Positions 43,668 to 51,874 of a DNA stretch of 64,000 nucleotides are shown piece by piece. The stretch covers positions 245,690-309,689 of the forward strand of contig NZ_JAJALI010000002.1 in the NCBI RefSeq assembly GCF_020523795.1. The letters are read 5' to 3'. The DNA is from Ancylobacter sp. Lp-2 (GTDB taxonomy: Bacteria; Pseudomonadota; Alphaproteobacteria; Rhizobiales; Xanthobacteraceae). The translations under genes and the position numbers were made by a program. Numbering within the stretch: position 1 is the first letter of the stretch; each line of letters begins with the position of its first letter. The notes below the pieces were generated by a model. That model ran no database searches, was not told the DNA's origin, and saw nothing but the letters and a program-made list of their open reading frames with translations.

Positions 43668-44525
43668 ATGTCCGCCACCGCCATGGAAACCTATTCCCGC
43701 CGCGCCGTCGCCGCGCCTTCCGCTCGTCGTCGCTTCGGCACTTCGCCGCGCTGGACGACGCTCGCCAAGGGCGCCGGCGTCTTCGCCATCGTCATGATCT
43801 ACATCCCGCTGGTGTGGCTGGCGGTGATGTCCTTCACCGCCAATCCGCTGGCCGGCATTCCCTATCCGCTGACCTTCCAGAACTACGCCACCCTGTTCGC
43901 CGATGTGCGCTGGCGGCCGCCGCTCTACACCAGCCTTTTGATGAGCGCCGGCGTCGCGCTGGTCTGCATGGCGCTGTCGACGCTGGTCGGCCGGGCGCTG
44001 ACCCGCATGGCGCGGCCGGGCGCCTCGCTGCTGCTGGTGCTGATGCCGCTCTTCGTGCCCGGCCTCACCATGGGCGCGGCGCTGTTCATCTTCCTGCGCA
44101 CCATGCTCAACCTGACGCTGGGCATGTGGTCGATCTTCCTCGCCCAGTTGGTCTGGGCGCTGCCCTTCTGCATCCTGCTGGTGCTGGTGGTGGCCAGCCG
44201 CTTCGATTTGCGCCTGCTCGACGCGGCGGAGGATCTCGGCGCCTCGCCCTGGCGGCGCTTCTGGGACATCGAGATGCCGATCCTGCGTCCAGGCATCCTC
44301 GGCGCCGGCATTTTCGGCTTCCTGCTGTCGTTCAACGAATTGCCGCGCTCGCTGTTCGTGCGCGGCATCGAGACCACCATGCCGATCTACAACTGGGCCA
44401 TGGCGGCGTCGCAGCAATCGCAGGTGCCGATCATCTTCTCGCTCACTACCATCCTGCTGGCGGTGACGCTGCCGGTGATGGGCGCGTTCTTCTGGGTGCT
44501 GTTCGTGAAGCTCGACAAGAACTGA
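43668..44525 (+). CDS. ABC transporter permease (PotC-type)
   Basis: A 285-residue membrane protein with six helices and the EAA loop [20 protein letters not shown] (about residues 186-205). [20 protein letters not shown] (residues 39-58) is the first membrane helix. GAGG precedes the ATG, 12 nt after the first permease. The C-terminus ends FVKLDKN inside a 17-bp tandem duplication that also carries the stop codon, so the final residues may have been changed recently. Confidence 0.9.
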   Translation: MSATAMETYSRRAVAAPSARRRFGTSPRWTTLAKGAGVFAIVMIYIPLVWLAVMSFTANPLAGIPYPLTFQNYATLFADVRWRPPLYTSLLMSAGVALVCMALSTLVGRALTRMARPGASLLLVLMPLFVPGLTMGAALFIFLRTMLNLTLGMWSIFLAQLVWALPFCILLVLVVASRFDLRLLDAAEDLGASPWRRFWDIEMPILRPGILGAGIFGFLLSFNELPRSLFVRGIETTMPIYNWAMAASQQSQVPIIFSLTTILLAVTLPVMGAFFWVLFVKLDKN

Positions 44526-44539
44526 AGCTCGACAAGAAC
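44506..44539 (+). repeat. 17-bp tandem duplication at the PotC-type stop codon
   Basis: TGAAGCTCGACAAGAAC occurs twice head to tail (44506-44522 and 44523-44539). The first copy encodes the last residues of the permease and the second begins with its TGA stop. Seventeen is not a multiple of three, so the event changed the frame after this point, but the reading frame stops immediately, so the coding change is confined to the C-terminus. Confidence 0.85.
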
Positions 44540-44635
44540 GGAAGCCCGCAAGAACTCGCCCGGCTTCCCCCTCGACCCCCTCCTGTGCCGGCGGCCGCCG
44601 CCGGTTCCCTCCCGCCGCCTCGGAAAGTCCCTGAC

Positions 44636-46057
44636 ATGCTCGATCTCGATACGTCCGACAGCAATTATTCGCTCGAGGAGATGGACCGCAACAGCCTGTT
44701 CCATCCCCTGACCTCGATCTCCCAGCACATGGCGAACGGCCCGCAGATCATGGGCACTGCCAAGGGCGTGCGCCTCATCGACCACAAGGGCAAGCCGATC
44801 CTCGACTGTTCCGGCGGCCTGTGGTGCGTGAATATCGGCTATGGTCGGCCGGAGATCGCCGAGGCGGCGAAGAAGGCGATCCTCGACCTCAATTACTGGC
44901 ACCTGTTCGGCTCGGCCTCCAACGAGGCGACCATCCGCCTGTCGGACCGCATCCTCGGCCTGTTCCACGACCATGCCGGCGCCGACCATCTGGCGCGGGT
45001 GTTCTACGGGACGTCCGGTTCGGACGCCAACGACACCAATTTCAAGCTGGTCCGCTACTACGCCAATCTGCGCGGCACCCCGGAGAAGAAGAAGGTCATC
45101 TCCCGCATGGGCGCCTATCACGGGCTGACCATGGCGGCGGCCAAGCTCACCGGCATCCCGTCCTACCACAAGGCGTGGAGCCTGCCGGACGGCGAGGTGG
45201 TCTACACCGAGTGCCCGCACTACTACCGCTTCGCCGCGCCCGGCGAGAGCGAGGCCGCCTTCTGCGACCGGCTGATCGCCGATCTCGAGGCGCTGATCGC
45301 CCGCGAGGGCGCGGACACCATCGGCGCCTTCATCGCCGAGCCGATCATGGGCACCGGCGGCGTGCTCATCCCGCCGGCCGGCTATTTCGAGCGGGTGCAG
45401 GCGGTGCTCGACCGCCACGATATCCTCCTGATCGCCGACGAGGTCATCACCGGCTTCGGCCGCACCGGCGAGTGGTTCGCCACCGGGCTCTACAAGCTGA
45501 AGCCGGACATCGTGACGCTCGCCAAGGGGCTGACCAGCGCCTATTTCCCGATGTCGGCCTCGGTGATCTCCGAGCGCATGTGGAAGGTGTTCGAGGCCGG
45601 CTCGGCGGAATACGGCCCGGTGATGCACGGCTTCACCTATTCCGGCCACCCGGTCGGCGCCGCCATCGCCATGGCCAATCTCGACATCATGGAAGGCGAG
45701 GGGCTGATCGGCAACGCCGCCGATACCGGCGCCTATCTGCTCGCCGGCCTGCGCGAGCGGCTGGCGGAGCATCCTTTCGTCGGCGAGGTGCGCGGCGAGG
45801 GGCTGATGATCGGCGTCGAGTTCAGTGCCGACCGCGCCACCCGCCGTCCGTTCCAGGCCGCCGATGCCGTGCACCGTCTGGTTGCGGGCAAGGCGCAGGA
45901 GAGCGGGCTGATGATCCGCGCGCTGCCCTTCATCGAGGTGGTGTCGTTCTCGCCGGCGCTCTGCATCACCAGGGCAGAGTGCGACGAGGCCATCGACCTG
46001 TTCGGCAAGACCATGGACGGCCTCACCGCCCAACTCGCCGAGAAGGCCGGCGCCTAG
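44636..46057 (+). CDS. Class III aminotransferase (omega-amino acid / diamine type)
   Basis: A 473-residue fold-type I PLP enzyme. [18 protein letters not shown] (about residues 125-142) is the PLP-phosphate region, [19 protein letters not shown] the family block, [15 protein letters not shown] near 265 holds the Asp that pairs with the PLP nitrogen, and Lys297 ([14 protein letters not shown]) is the Schiff-base lysine. The branch includes beta-alanine/putrescine/omega-amino acid-pyruvate aminotransferases. In the importer operon it would remove a terminal amino group to give a semialdehyde. ATG 44636 is the first Met before [16 protein letters not shown], the typical start. Confidence 0.92.
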   Translation: MLDLDTSDSNYSLEEMDRNSLFHPLTSISQHMANGPQIMGTAKGVRLIDHKGKPILDCSGGLWCVNIGYGRPEIAEAAKKAILDLNYWHLFGSASNEATIRLSDRILGLFHDHAGADHLARVFYGTSGSDANDTNFKLVRYYANLRGTPEKKKVISRMGAYHGLTMAAAKLTGIPSYHKAWSLPDGEVVYTECPHYYRFAAPGESEAAFCDRLIADLEALIAREGADTIGAFIAEPIMGTGGVLIPPAGYFERVQAVLDRHDILLIADEVITGFGRTGEWFATGLYKLKPDIVTLAKGLTSAYFPMSASVISERMWKVFEAGSAEYGPVMHGFTYSGHPVGAAIAMANLDIMEGEGLIGNAADTGAYLLAGLRERLAEHPFVGEVRGEGLMIGVEFSADRATRRPFQAADAVHRLVAGKAQESGLMIRALPFIEVVSFSPALCITRAECDEAIDLFGKTMDGLTAQLAEKAGA

Positions 46058-46079
46058 CTACGTGGCCTGGGAGTTCCGT

Positions 46080-46118
46080 GATATTGCCGGCGGTAAAGAC
46101 AATATCGCCGGCAATATC
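46080..46118. promoter_or_regulatory. 12-bp inverted repeat before the GntR gene
   Basis: GATATTGCCGGC (46080-46091) and GCCGGCAATATC (46107-46118) are exact inverted copies with a 15-nt spacer ending CAATATC, so half sites are also partly repeated. It lies just upstream of the GntR ATG at 46132, after the aminotransferase stop. Either an operator pair or a terminator-like hairpin (no T-run). Confidence 0.55.
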
Positions 46119-46131
46119 TGGGGGGAGTGGC

Positions 46132-46824
46132 ATGGTCGAAGACAGCGTCGTGGACCGGCCGGGACTGTCAAGTTCCACGCTTGCGCATCACATCTATCGG
46201 GAGCTGGAAAGCCGTATCGTCGACGGCGCCTGGCTTCCCGATACGCGGATCAGCCTGCGCAAGCTCGCCACGCTCCTCAACACCTCCATGCAACCGGTCC
46301 GCGAGGCGGTCAGCAAGCTGGTCGCGGATTCGGCGCTGGAGGTGATCCCCGGCCGGGCGGTGCGCGTGCCGCAATTGTCGCGCGAGCAGGCGGACGAGAT
46401 CTGGACCATCCGCATGCTGCTGGAAGGCGAGGCGGCGGCGCAGTTCGCCGCCCGCAAATGCCCGGAGGAGGCGCGCCCGCTCTACGGGCACACCGACACG
46501 ATGCGGGTGCACTATCCCGAGCAGGACCACCTCGCGACGATGAAGGCGATCCGCGGCTGGAACATCGCGCTGGTGCATGGTTCGAAATCGCCGGTGCTGA
46601 TCGACATGGTGATGCGGCTGCGGCTGCGCTACGCGCCGTTCATCGCCTCCTGCCTCGCTGTCGACCAGCCGCACGACCCGGATTTCGTGAGCTTCACCCT
46701 GCACATACAGGACGAACTTGTGATGGCGATCGAAGCCGGCGACGCGGCGGCGGCGCGGCATCTGCGCTGCTCCGACCTGCGCTCGTTCCAGCGCTACCTC
46801 TACAGCCGCCGGGGATGGCGGTGA
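46132..46824 (+). CDS. GntR-family (FCD) regulator in the importer operon
   Basis: A 230-residue regulator. Winged helix at about residues 13-78 (LRKLATLLNTSMQPVREAVSKLVADSALEV, in the recognition region), then an FCD domain (MLLEGEAAAQFAARKCPEEA, with later helices). The metal-ligand histidines are less regular than in the other FCD regulators here, so the effector may bind differently. GGGGGAG precedes the ATG. Its co-location with the importer, aminotransferase and dehydrogenase makes it the best candidate for binding the TGTGATCACA sites at 37981 and 40086; that is inference. Confidence 0.87.
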   Translation: MVEDSVVDRPGLSSSTLAHHIYRELESRIVDGAWLPDTRISLRKLATLLNTSMQPVREAVSKLVADSALEVIPGRAVRVPQLSREQADEIWTIRMLLEGEAAAQFAARKCPEEARPLYGHTDTMRVHYPEQDHLATMKAIRGWNIALVHGSKSPVLIDMVMRLRLRYAPFIASCLAVDQPHDPDFVSFTLHIQDELVMAIEAGDAAAARHLRCSDLRSFQRYLYSRRGWR

Positions 46825-46879
46825 ACCGACCGGGGCGCCCGGCAGGACGCGCTCCCTCTCCAACCACAGATGACGGGTC

Positions 46880-47764
46880 ATGACGAAAGAACGTATCGGC
46901 TTTATCGGCGTCGGCCTCATGGGCCATGGCATGGCGAAGAACCTCGTCACCAAGGGCTGGCCGCTCACGGTGATGGGCCACCGCAACCGCGCGCCGGTCG
47001 AGAACCTGATCTCCCTCGGCGCCACCGAGGCGAAGACCCCGCGCGAACTGGCCGAGAAGGTCGATGTGGTGGTGCTGTGCGTCACCGGCTCGCCGCAGGT
47101 GCAGGCGCTGTTCGAGGGGCCGGACAGCCTGCGCGCCGCCGGCCGGCCGCTTTTGGTGATCGACTGCTCGACCTCCGATCCCTCGGTCACGCTCAAGCTG
47201 GCGGCGGCGCTGGCGGCCGACGGCATCACCCTGATGGACGCCCCGCTCGGTCGCACCCCGGTGGAGGCGGAGGCCGGCACGCTCGACGTGATGGCCGGCG
47301 GCAGCGACGAGACCTTCGCCCGCGCCAAGCCGATCCTCGACGCCTTCGCCGGCAAGGTGGTGCATACCGGCCCGCTCGGCTCCGGCCACACCATGAAGCT
47401 CATCAACAACTTCCTGTCGATGGGCTATGCCGCGCTCTATGCCGAGGCGCTGATGATCGCCGACAAGACCGGCATCGCCGACAAGACCTTTGACAGCGTC
47501 ATCCGCGGCGGGCGGATGGATTGCGGCTTCTACCAGACCTTCTCGAAATGGTTCCTCGACAAGGACCCGGAGGCGCACAAGTTCACCCTGAGCAACGCCT
47601 TCAAGGACACCACCTATCTGGCGAGCCTCGCCAACGCGCTCGGCACCGGCAACCCGATGGGCGCGGCGGTGCGCAATTCCTTCGGGCTGGCGGTGGGCCT
47701 CGGCCATGGCGACGACTACGTGCCGAAGCTGGTCGACATCGTCCGCAAGGCCAATCAGGGCTAG
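46880..47764 (+). CDS. 3-hydroxyisobutyrate-dehydrogenase-family NAD(P)-dependent oxidoreductase
   Basis: A 294-residue beta-hydroxyacid dehydrogenase. The Rossmann motif GFIGVGLMGHGMAKNL (residues 7-22), substrate motif DAPLGRTPVEAEAGTL (about 120-135), and catalytic Lys173 in GSGHTMKLINNF are complete. Usual substrates are 3-hydroxyisobutyrate, tartronate semialdehyde or related semialdehydes. In this operon it could reduce or oxidise the semialdehyde/hydroxyacid pair downstream of the aminotransferase. Last gene of the operon; 55 nt after the regulator, and followed by a repeat-rich gap. Confidence 0.92.
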   Translation: MTKERIGFIGVGLMGHGMAKNLVTKGWPLTVMGHRNRAPVENLISLGATEAKTPRELAEKVDVVVLCVTGSPQVQALFEGPDSLRAAGRPLLVIDCSTSDPSVTLKLAAALAADGITLMDAPLGRTPVEAEAGTLDVMAGGSDETFARAKPILDAFAGKVVHTGPLGSGHTMKLINNFLSMGYAALYAEALMIADKTGIADKTFDSVIRGGRMDCGFYQTFSKWFLDKDPEAHKFTLSNAFKDTTYLASLANALGTGNPMGAAVRNSFGLAVGLGHGDDYVPKLVDIVRKANQG

Positions 47765-47943
47765 AGCCCTTTCCGATCAGGCGGAAACACCTGATCGACA
47801 GGAAAGCGCTTTAGCGGCAGTCCCGCTACTCGGCCGCGCCCTGGAGCCCTCCCGGCGAACTCTGGTTCACCGGGAGGGCTCCAGGGTCCTGCGCGGACGC
47901 GTTTTCTTCACGCGAACCGGATTCCACTTCGCTTGAAAACGCT
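47765..47943. repeat. RIME-like intergenic repeat region
   Basis: The gap between convergent genes is made of structured repeats: CGATCAGG/CCTGATCG (47774-47781, 47790-47797), then a perfect 17-bp stem, CCCTGGAGCCCTCCCGG (47839-47855) with CCGGGAGGGCTCCAGGG (47870-47886). Flanking copies of a GAAA(A/G)CGCTTTAGC motif lie at about 47801-47814 and 47935-47948. GAACCGGATTCCACTTCGCT is text common to intergenic repeats of Hyphomicrobiales. It may also terminate transcription from both sides; there is no T-run. Confidence 0.6.
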
Positions 47944-48945
47944 TTAGCTCGCTTCTCCCGCGCGGCTGCCGGCCCGCATGGCGCCCGGCGCGTGGCCGAT
48001 CACCCGCTTGAAGGCCCGGCTGAACGCCGCCTGCGAGCCGTAGCCGAGCCGGTGCGCCGCGTCCTCGATTGAGACGCGGTCGCGGGTGATCCACTGCGCC
48101 GCCAGCCGCATGCGCAGCTCGGTGAGGTAGCGCAGCGGCGTCATGCCGGTCACGTCGAGGAAGCGCTCGGCGAACACCGAGCGCGAGGAGCCCATCTCGG
48201 CGGCGAGGTCGGCCACCGTCCAGTCGCGGCCGGGGTCGCGATGCACGGCGGCGATCACCCGGCCGAGGCGCGGGTCGCGCAGCGCCGCCGGCCAGCCGGT
48301 GGCCGTGCCGCAGCCGCTTTCCACCCATGCCCGCACGATGAAGGCCGACACCACCTCGGCGAGCCGCGCGAGGATGCCGGCGAAGCCCGCCCGCTCGCCG
48401 CGCGCCTCGCGCTCCATCGCCTCCAGCATCGGCAGCATCTCGGGATAGCGGCACAGCAGTGTCGAGACCGACATCACCGCCGGCATCACCGCCACCAGCG
48501 GCGTGAGGCTGCCGAGCTCGAAGCCCATGCAGCCGCTGAAGATCACCACGTCCTTGCTGCGGCAGACGCTGTCGTCGCACTCCTTGATGTCGCCCACCGT
48601 CCGGCACAGCGGCGCGGCGCAGAAGGCGGCGATCTCCCGGCTCGGCACTTCCGGCTCGGAGACGAGGTCGTGCCCGCTACCATGCGGCAGCAGCACCGCC
48701 GAGCCGGCCTCCAGCTTCTGGTCGGGCTCGCCCGGCCGGCGCAGGAACACCGTGCCCTGCGCGACGAAATGGAACTGCGCCCGCTCCTCCGCCCCGCCGA
48801 AGCCGAGCCCGAAGGGCGGCGAGATCTGGATCCGCCGGTAGTTCAGCCCCACCAGGCGCATGCCGACCAGCAGCTCGCTCACCACGTCGAAGGGGAGCGG
48901 GGCAGGGAACGGCATCGCAGCATTTTCGGACGAACGATCAAGCAT
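47944..48945 (-). CDS. AraC-family transcriptional regulator with N-terminal cupin domain
   Basis: A 333-residue regulator. The N-terminal half (about residues 12-185) is a cupin-type sensor domain (PPFGLGFGGAEERAQFHFVAQG, LPHGSGHDLVS), and the C-terminal ~100 residues the two-helix-turn-helix AraC domain (WTVADLAAEMGSSRSVFAERF and IEDAAHRLGYGSQAAFSRAFKRVIG). Several Cys (CRTVGDIKECDDSVC, near residue 115) could be redox-sensitive. Start ATG 48945 or 48915; both lack a clear ribosome-binding site. Divergent from an MFS transporter, probably its regulator. Confidence 0.9.
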   Translation of the reverse strand: MLDRSSENAAMPFPAPLPFDVVSELLVGMRLVGLNYRRIQISPPFGLGFGGAEERAQFHFVAQGTVFLRRPGEPDQKLEAGSAVLLPHGSGHDLVSEPEVPSREIAAFCAAPLCRTVGDIKECDDSVCRSKDVVIFSGCMGFELGSLTPLVAVMPAVMSVSTLLCRYPEMLPMLEAMEREARGERAGFAGILARLAEVVSAFIVRAWVESGCGTATGWPAALRDPRLGRVIAAVHRDPGRDWTVADLAAEMGSSRSVFAERFLDVTGMTPLRYLTELRMRLAAQWITRDRVSIEDAAHRLGYGSQAAFSRAFKRVIGHAPGAMRAGSRAGEAS

Positions 48946-49026
48946 GGCGGACAGGCTGGCATATCTCGTCCGGGGAATCCAGCCTAGCCTGCTGCCATGC
49001 AACATTCCTCTTCGAAAGGATTCGAG

Positions 49027-50229
49027 ATGAGCGACGCGCTCACGCTTGAAGAAGCCGCCGCGACTCAGGAACAGCCGGCCTGGGCCGCCGTCGGCGCGAT
49101 GACGCTCGGCGTGTTCGGGCTGGTGACGGCGGAGTTCCTGCCGGCCAGCCTGCTCACGCCGATGGCGGCGGAGCTCGGCATCACCGAGGGCGCCGCCGGG
49201 CAGGCGGTCACCGCCACCGCGCTCGTGGCGCTGGTCGCCAGCCTGCTGGTCGCCGCCGTGACCCAGAAAATCGACCGCCGGCATCTGCTGATCGGCTTCT
49301 CCGTATTGCTGGTGGTCTCCAACCTCCTGGTGGCCTTCGCGCCCAACCTGACCCTGCTGCTGGCCGGGCGGGTGCTGCTCGGCGTCGCCATTGGCGGCTT
49401 CTGGGCGATGTCGGCGGCGCTCGCCATGCGGCTGGTGCCGGAGGCGCTGGTGCCGCGCGCGCTGTCGATGATCTTCTCCGGCGTCTCGGCGGCGACCATC
49501 TTCGCCGCGCCGGTCGGCAGCTATCTCGGTCATCTCATCGGCTGGCGCGCGGTGTTCCTGCTGGTGGCGGGGCTCGGCGTGCTCACCATCGTCGCGCAGA
49601 TCGTCACCCTGCCGCGCATGGCGCCGAGCGGTTCGGCCAGCCTGCGCACCCTCGCCGAAGTGCTGCGCCGGCCGGGCATCGCCCTCGGCATGCTGGCGGC
49701 GATGCTCGCCTTTGCCGGCCATTTCGCGGTGTTCACCTATATCCGCCCGTTCCTGGAGACGGTGACCGGCGTCGGCATCAACGCCATGTCGGGCATATTG
49801 CTCGGCTTCGGCCTCGCCAATTTCGTCGGCACGCTGCTCGCCGGCCCGCTGATCGAGCGCAGCCTCAAGCTGGCGCTGCTCTCCATGCCGCTGCTGATGG
49901 GCGCGCTCGGCATCGCCCTCGTCACCCTGCAGGGCAGCCCGATGGGCCATGCCGGGCTGATCGCGCTGTGGGGCCTCGCCTTCGGCGCGGTGCCGGTCGC
50001 CTGGTCCACCTGGCTCACCCGCACCGTGCCGGATCAGGCCGAGACCGCCGGCGGCCTGCTGGTCGCCGCCGTACAACTGGCGATCTCGCTGGGTGCCGCC
50101 GGTGGCGGACTGGTGTTCGAGATGGACGGCGCGGCCGGGGTGTTCGCCGGCGCCAGCGTGGTGCTGCTCGGCGCCGCCCTCATCGTGCTGCTCGGCGTGC
50201 GCACCCGCCGCGCCGCCATCGCGACCTGA
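49027..50229 (+). CDS. MFS transporter (DHA1-type drug/sugar efflux)
   Basis: A 400-residue transporter with 12 hydrophobic helices. The loop between helices 2 and 3 (TQKIDRRHLLIGF, near residues 78-90) and the ALAMRLVPEALVPRALSMIF block between helices 4 and 5 are typical of the AraJ/YdhP-like DHA1 exporters. AAGGA precedes the ATG at 49027; in-frame ATG at 48997 gives a 10-residue polar extension with no site. Divergent from the AraC regulator; ends in a hairpin shared with the convergent ABC ATPase gene. Confidence 0.9.
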   Translation: MSDALTLEEAAATQEQPAWAAVGAMTLGVFGLVTAEFLPASLLTPMAAELGITEGAAGQAVTATALVALVASLLVAAVTQKIDRRHLLIGFSVLLVVSNLLVAFAPNLTLLLAGRVLLGVAIGGFWAMSAALAMRLVPEALVPRALSMIFSGVSAATIFAAPVGSYLGHLIGWRAVFLLVAGLGVLTIVAQIVTLPRMAPSGSASLRTLAEVLRRPGIALGMLAAMLAFAGHFAVFTYIRPFLETVTGVGINAMSGILLGFGLANFVGTLLAGPLIERSLKLALLSMPLLMGALGIALVTLQGSPMGHAGLIALWGLAFGAVPVAWSTWLTRTVPDQAETAGGLLVAAVQLAISLGAAGGGLVFEMDGAAGVFAGASVVLLGAALIVLLGVRTRRAAIAT

Positions 50230-50258
50230 AGCAAGATCCGAGGCAGAAACCCCATCTC

Positions 50259-50283
50259 CCGGCGGCCGGATCCCGGCCGCCGG
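50259..50283. terminator. Bidirectional hairpin between convergent genes
   Basis: CCGGCGGCCGG (50259-50269) and CCGGCCGCCGG (50273-50283), perfect 11-bp stem with a 3-nt loop, followed by TCGTCTT. It lies in the 60-bp gap between the MFS and FhuC-type genes and probably terminates both. Confidence 0.6.
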
Positions 50284-50289
50284 TCGTCT

Positions 50290-51117
50290 TCAGGCCGGCA
50301 CGGCGAGCGGCGTGCCGTCGCCGCGTGCCAGCACTTCCATCGGCACGCCGTAGATCGTCTCCAGCCGCGCCGGCGTGACGATCTCGGCCGGCGTGCCGCG
50401 AGCGATCAGCTGGCCCTCGCGCAGCGCCAGCAGCTCGTCGCAGAACCGCGCGGCCATGTTGATGTCGTGCAGCACGGCGATGACGCTCAGTTCCTTCACC
50501 GCCGACAGCCGCCGCACCAGTGCCAGCACTTCGAGCTGATGGGCGATGTCGAGCGCCGAGGTCGGCTCGTCGAGCAGCAGGCAGTCGGCGTCCTGCGCCA
50601 CCAGCATCGCCAGCCAGGCCCGCTGCCGCTCGCCGCCGGACAATGTGTCGACCTGCCGGTCGGCGAAGCCTTCCATGCCGGTCAGCTCGATCGCCTCCTC
50701 GACCTTGCGCCGGTCGAGGTCGGAGAAGCGGCCGAGCGCGCCATGCCAAGGATAGCGGCCGAGCGCCACCAGCTCGCGCACCAGCATCCCGGCCGCCGCC
50801 GGCGTCGCCTGCGGCAGGTAGGCGAGCTTGCGGGCGAAGCCGCGATCGTTCCACTCGCCGAGCGCCCGCCCGGAAAACCGCAGCGACCCGGCCGAGGCGG
50901 GCTGCTGGCGGGCGAGGATCTTCAGCAGCGTCGACTTGCCGGAGCCGTTATGGCCGATCAGCCCGATGACGCGGCCGGCCGGCAGCGACAGCGTCAGCGG
51001 CGCCAGCAGCACCCGTCCGGGCACGGAGAAGGACACGCCGTCGAGGTCGAACAGCGGCGCGGCGTCGGAAGTCAGCGGCGTGGCGGAGGCCAGAGGCGAG
51101 ATGAGCGGCGAATTCAA
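50290..51117 (-). CDS. FhuC/FecE-type ABC transporter ATP-binding protein (orphan)
   Basis: A 275-residue ATPase of the iron-siderophore/heme/B12 importer class. Walker A GHNGSGKST (about residues 55-63), family Q-loop YLPQATPAAAGMLVRELVALG, signature LSGGERQRAWLAMLVAQ, Walker B CLLLDEPTSALD and switch VLHDINMAARF. No FecCD permease or binding protein gene is next to it: a promoter-like gap lies upstream and the convergent MFS gene downstream. Either the remaining subunits are elsewhere, or this ATPase energises a distant permease. Confidence 0.9.
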   Translation of the reverse strand: MNSPLISPLASATPLTSDAAPLFDLDGVSFSVPGRVLLAPLTLSLPAGRVIGLIGHNGSGKSTLLKILARQQPASAGSLRFSGRALGEWNDRGFARKLAYLPQATPAAAGMLVRELVALGRYPWHGALGRFSDLDRRKVEEAIELTGMEGFADRQVDTLSGGERQRAWLAMLVAQDADCLLLDEPTSALDIAHQLEVLALVRRLSAVKELSVIAVLHDINMAARFCDELLALREGQLIARGTPAEIVTPARLETIYGVPMEVLARGDGTPLAVPA

Positions 51118-51266
51118 GCGGTGTCCTTCCTGAAGACGGGGCGCCGTCGGCGGGTCATCGCCTTCCGCTTACGCCATCGCCTCGGTCAGCGTCAAACCAT
51201 CCTGAGTATAGATCATCCGTCGCCAAGGTCATCGCGCTGTCGCCGTGGTTTTTGTGGCTTTCAGTT

Positions 51267-51279
51267 TGTAACGATTACA
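51267..51279. promoter_or_regulatory. TGTAA-CGA-TTACA inverted repeat
   Basis: A 13-bp inverted repeat with 5-bp arms lies in the 284-bp divergent gap between the FhuC-type ATPase and PPC-domain genes. I do not recognise it as a known iron-box; candidate operator only. Confidence 0.3.
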
Positions 51280-51401
51280 GAGAAAAGCCTTTTCGCGCCG
51301 CCTCCACATCGCGCGCCCTTCCAGCTTCACGATGCCGCGCGCGGGGGGAACGTCCGGCATGTCGCGCCGTTGCCCGTCTCGTAACCGACGACGAGGTTCC
51401 C

Positions 51402-51851
51402 ATGCAGACGAAGAAGCTTGCCGAGGCGAATGGCCTGCGCACATTCGCGATCATCCTGGAGACCGGCGACGAGGCGATGGCCTCGCTTCAGGCCTTCGCC
51501 GCGCGGGAAGGCCTGTCGGCCGCGCATATCTCCGCCATCGGCGCCTTCCGCGAGGCGGTGATCAGCTATTTCGATTGGGAGCGGAAGGCCTATGACAAGA
51601 TCCCGGTGCGCGAGCAGGTCGAGGTGGCGTCGCTATCCGGAGACGTCGCGCTGGACCCGCAGGACAAGCCGGCCATCCATGTGCATGTGGTGCTCGGGCG
51701 ACGGGACGGCAGCGCCCTGGCCGGCCACCTCACCGAGGGCCATGTCCGCCCGACGCTGGAGATCATCCTGACCGAGACGCCGGCGCATCTGCACAAGCGT
51801 GTCGATGCGGAGAGCGGCCTCGCTCTCATCCGCATCGACGGGCCCGGCTGA
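51402..51851 (+). CDS. PPC (DUF296) domain protein
   Basis: A 149-residue single-domain protein of the plant-and-prokaryote-conserved (PPC) family. ISAIGAFREAVISYFD (about residues 46-61), ALDPQDKPAIHVHVVLGRRD (85-104) with the His-x-His metal site, and AGHLTEGHVRPTLEIILTE complete the trimeric fold. In plants the domain accompanies AT-hook DNA binding; bacterial single-domain members are mostly uncharacterised. GAGG lies five nt before the ATG. Monocistronic; convergent with the alcohol dehydrogenase gene. Confidence 0.9.
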   Translation: MQTKKLAEANGLRTFAIILETGDEAMASLQAFAAREGLSAAHISAIGAFREAVISYFDWERKAYDKIPVREQVEVASLSGDVALDPQDKPAIHVHVVLGRRDGSALAGHLTEGHVRPTLEIILTETPAHLHKRVDAESGLALIRIDGPG

Positions 51852-51874
51852 GCGCCGGCGCAGGCGAGCGCCCG

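Noticed and set aside
40169..44525. Firm naming as potABCD
   Set aside because: Domain order and class fit, but polyamine-binding residues are not evident in the binding protein and the context points to another substrate.
47839..47886. The 17-bp stem as a CRISPR repeat or simple intrinsic terminator
   Set aside because: It occurs once, without spacers, and lacks a T-run on either side. It fits better as part of an intergenic repeat.
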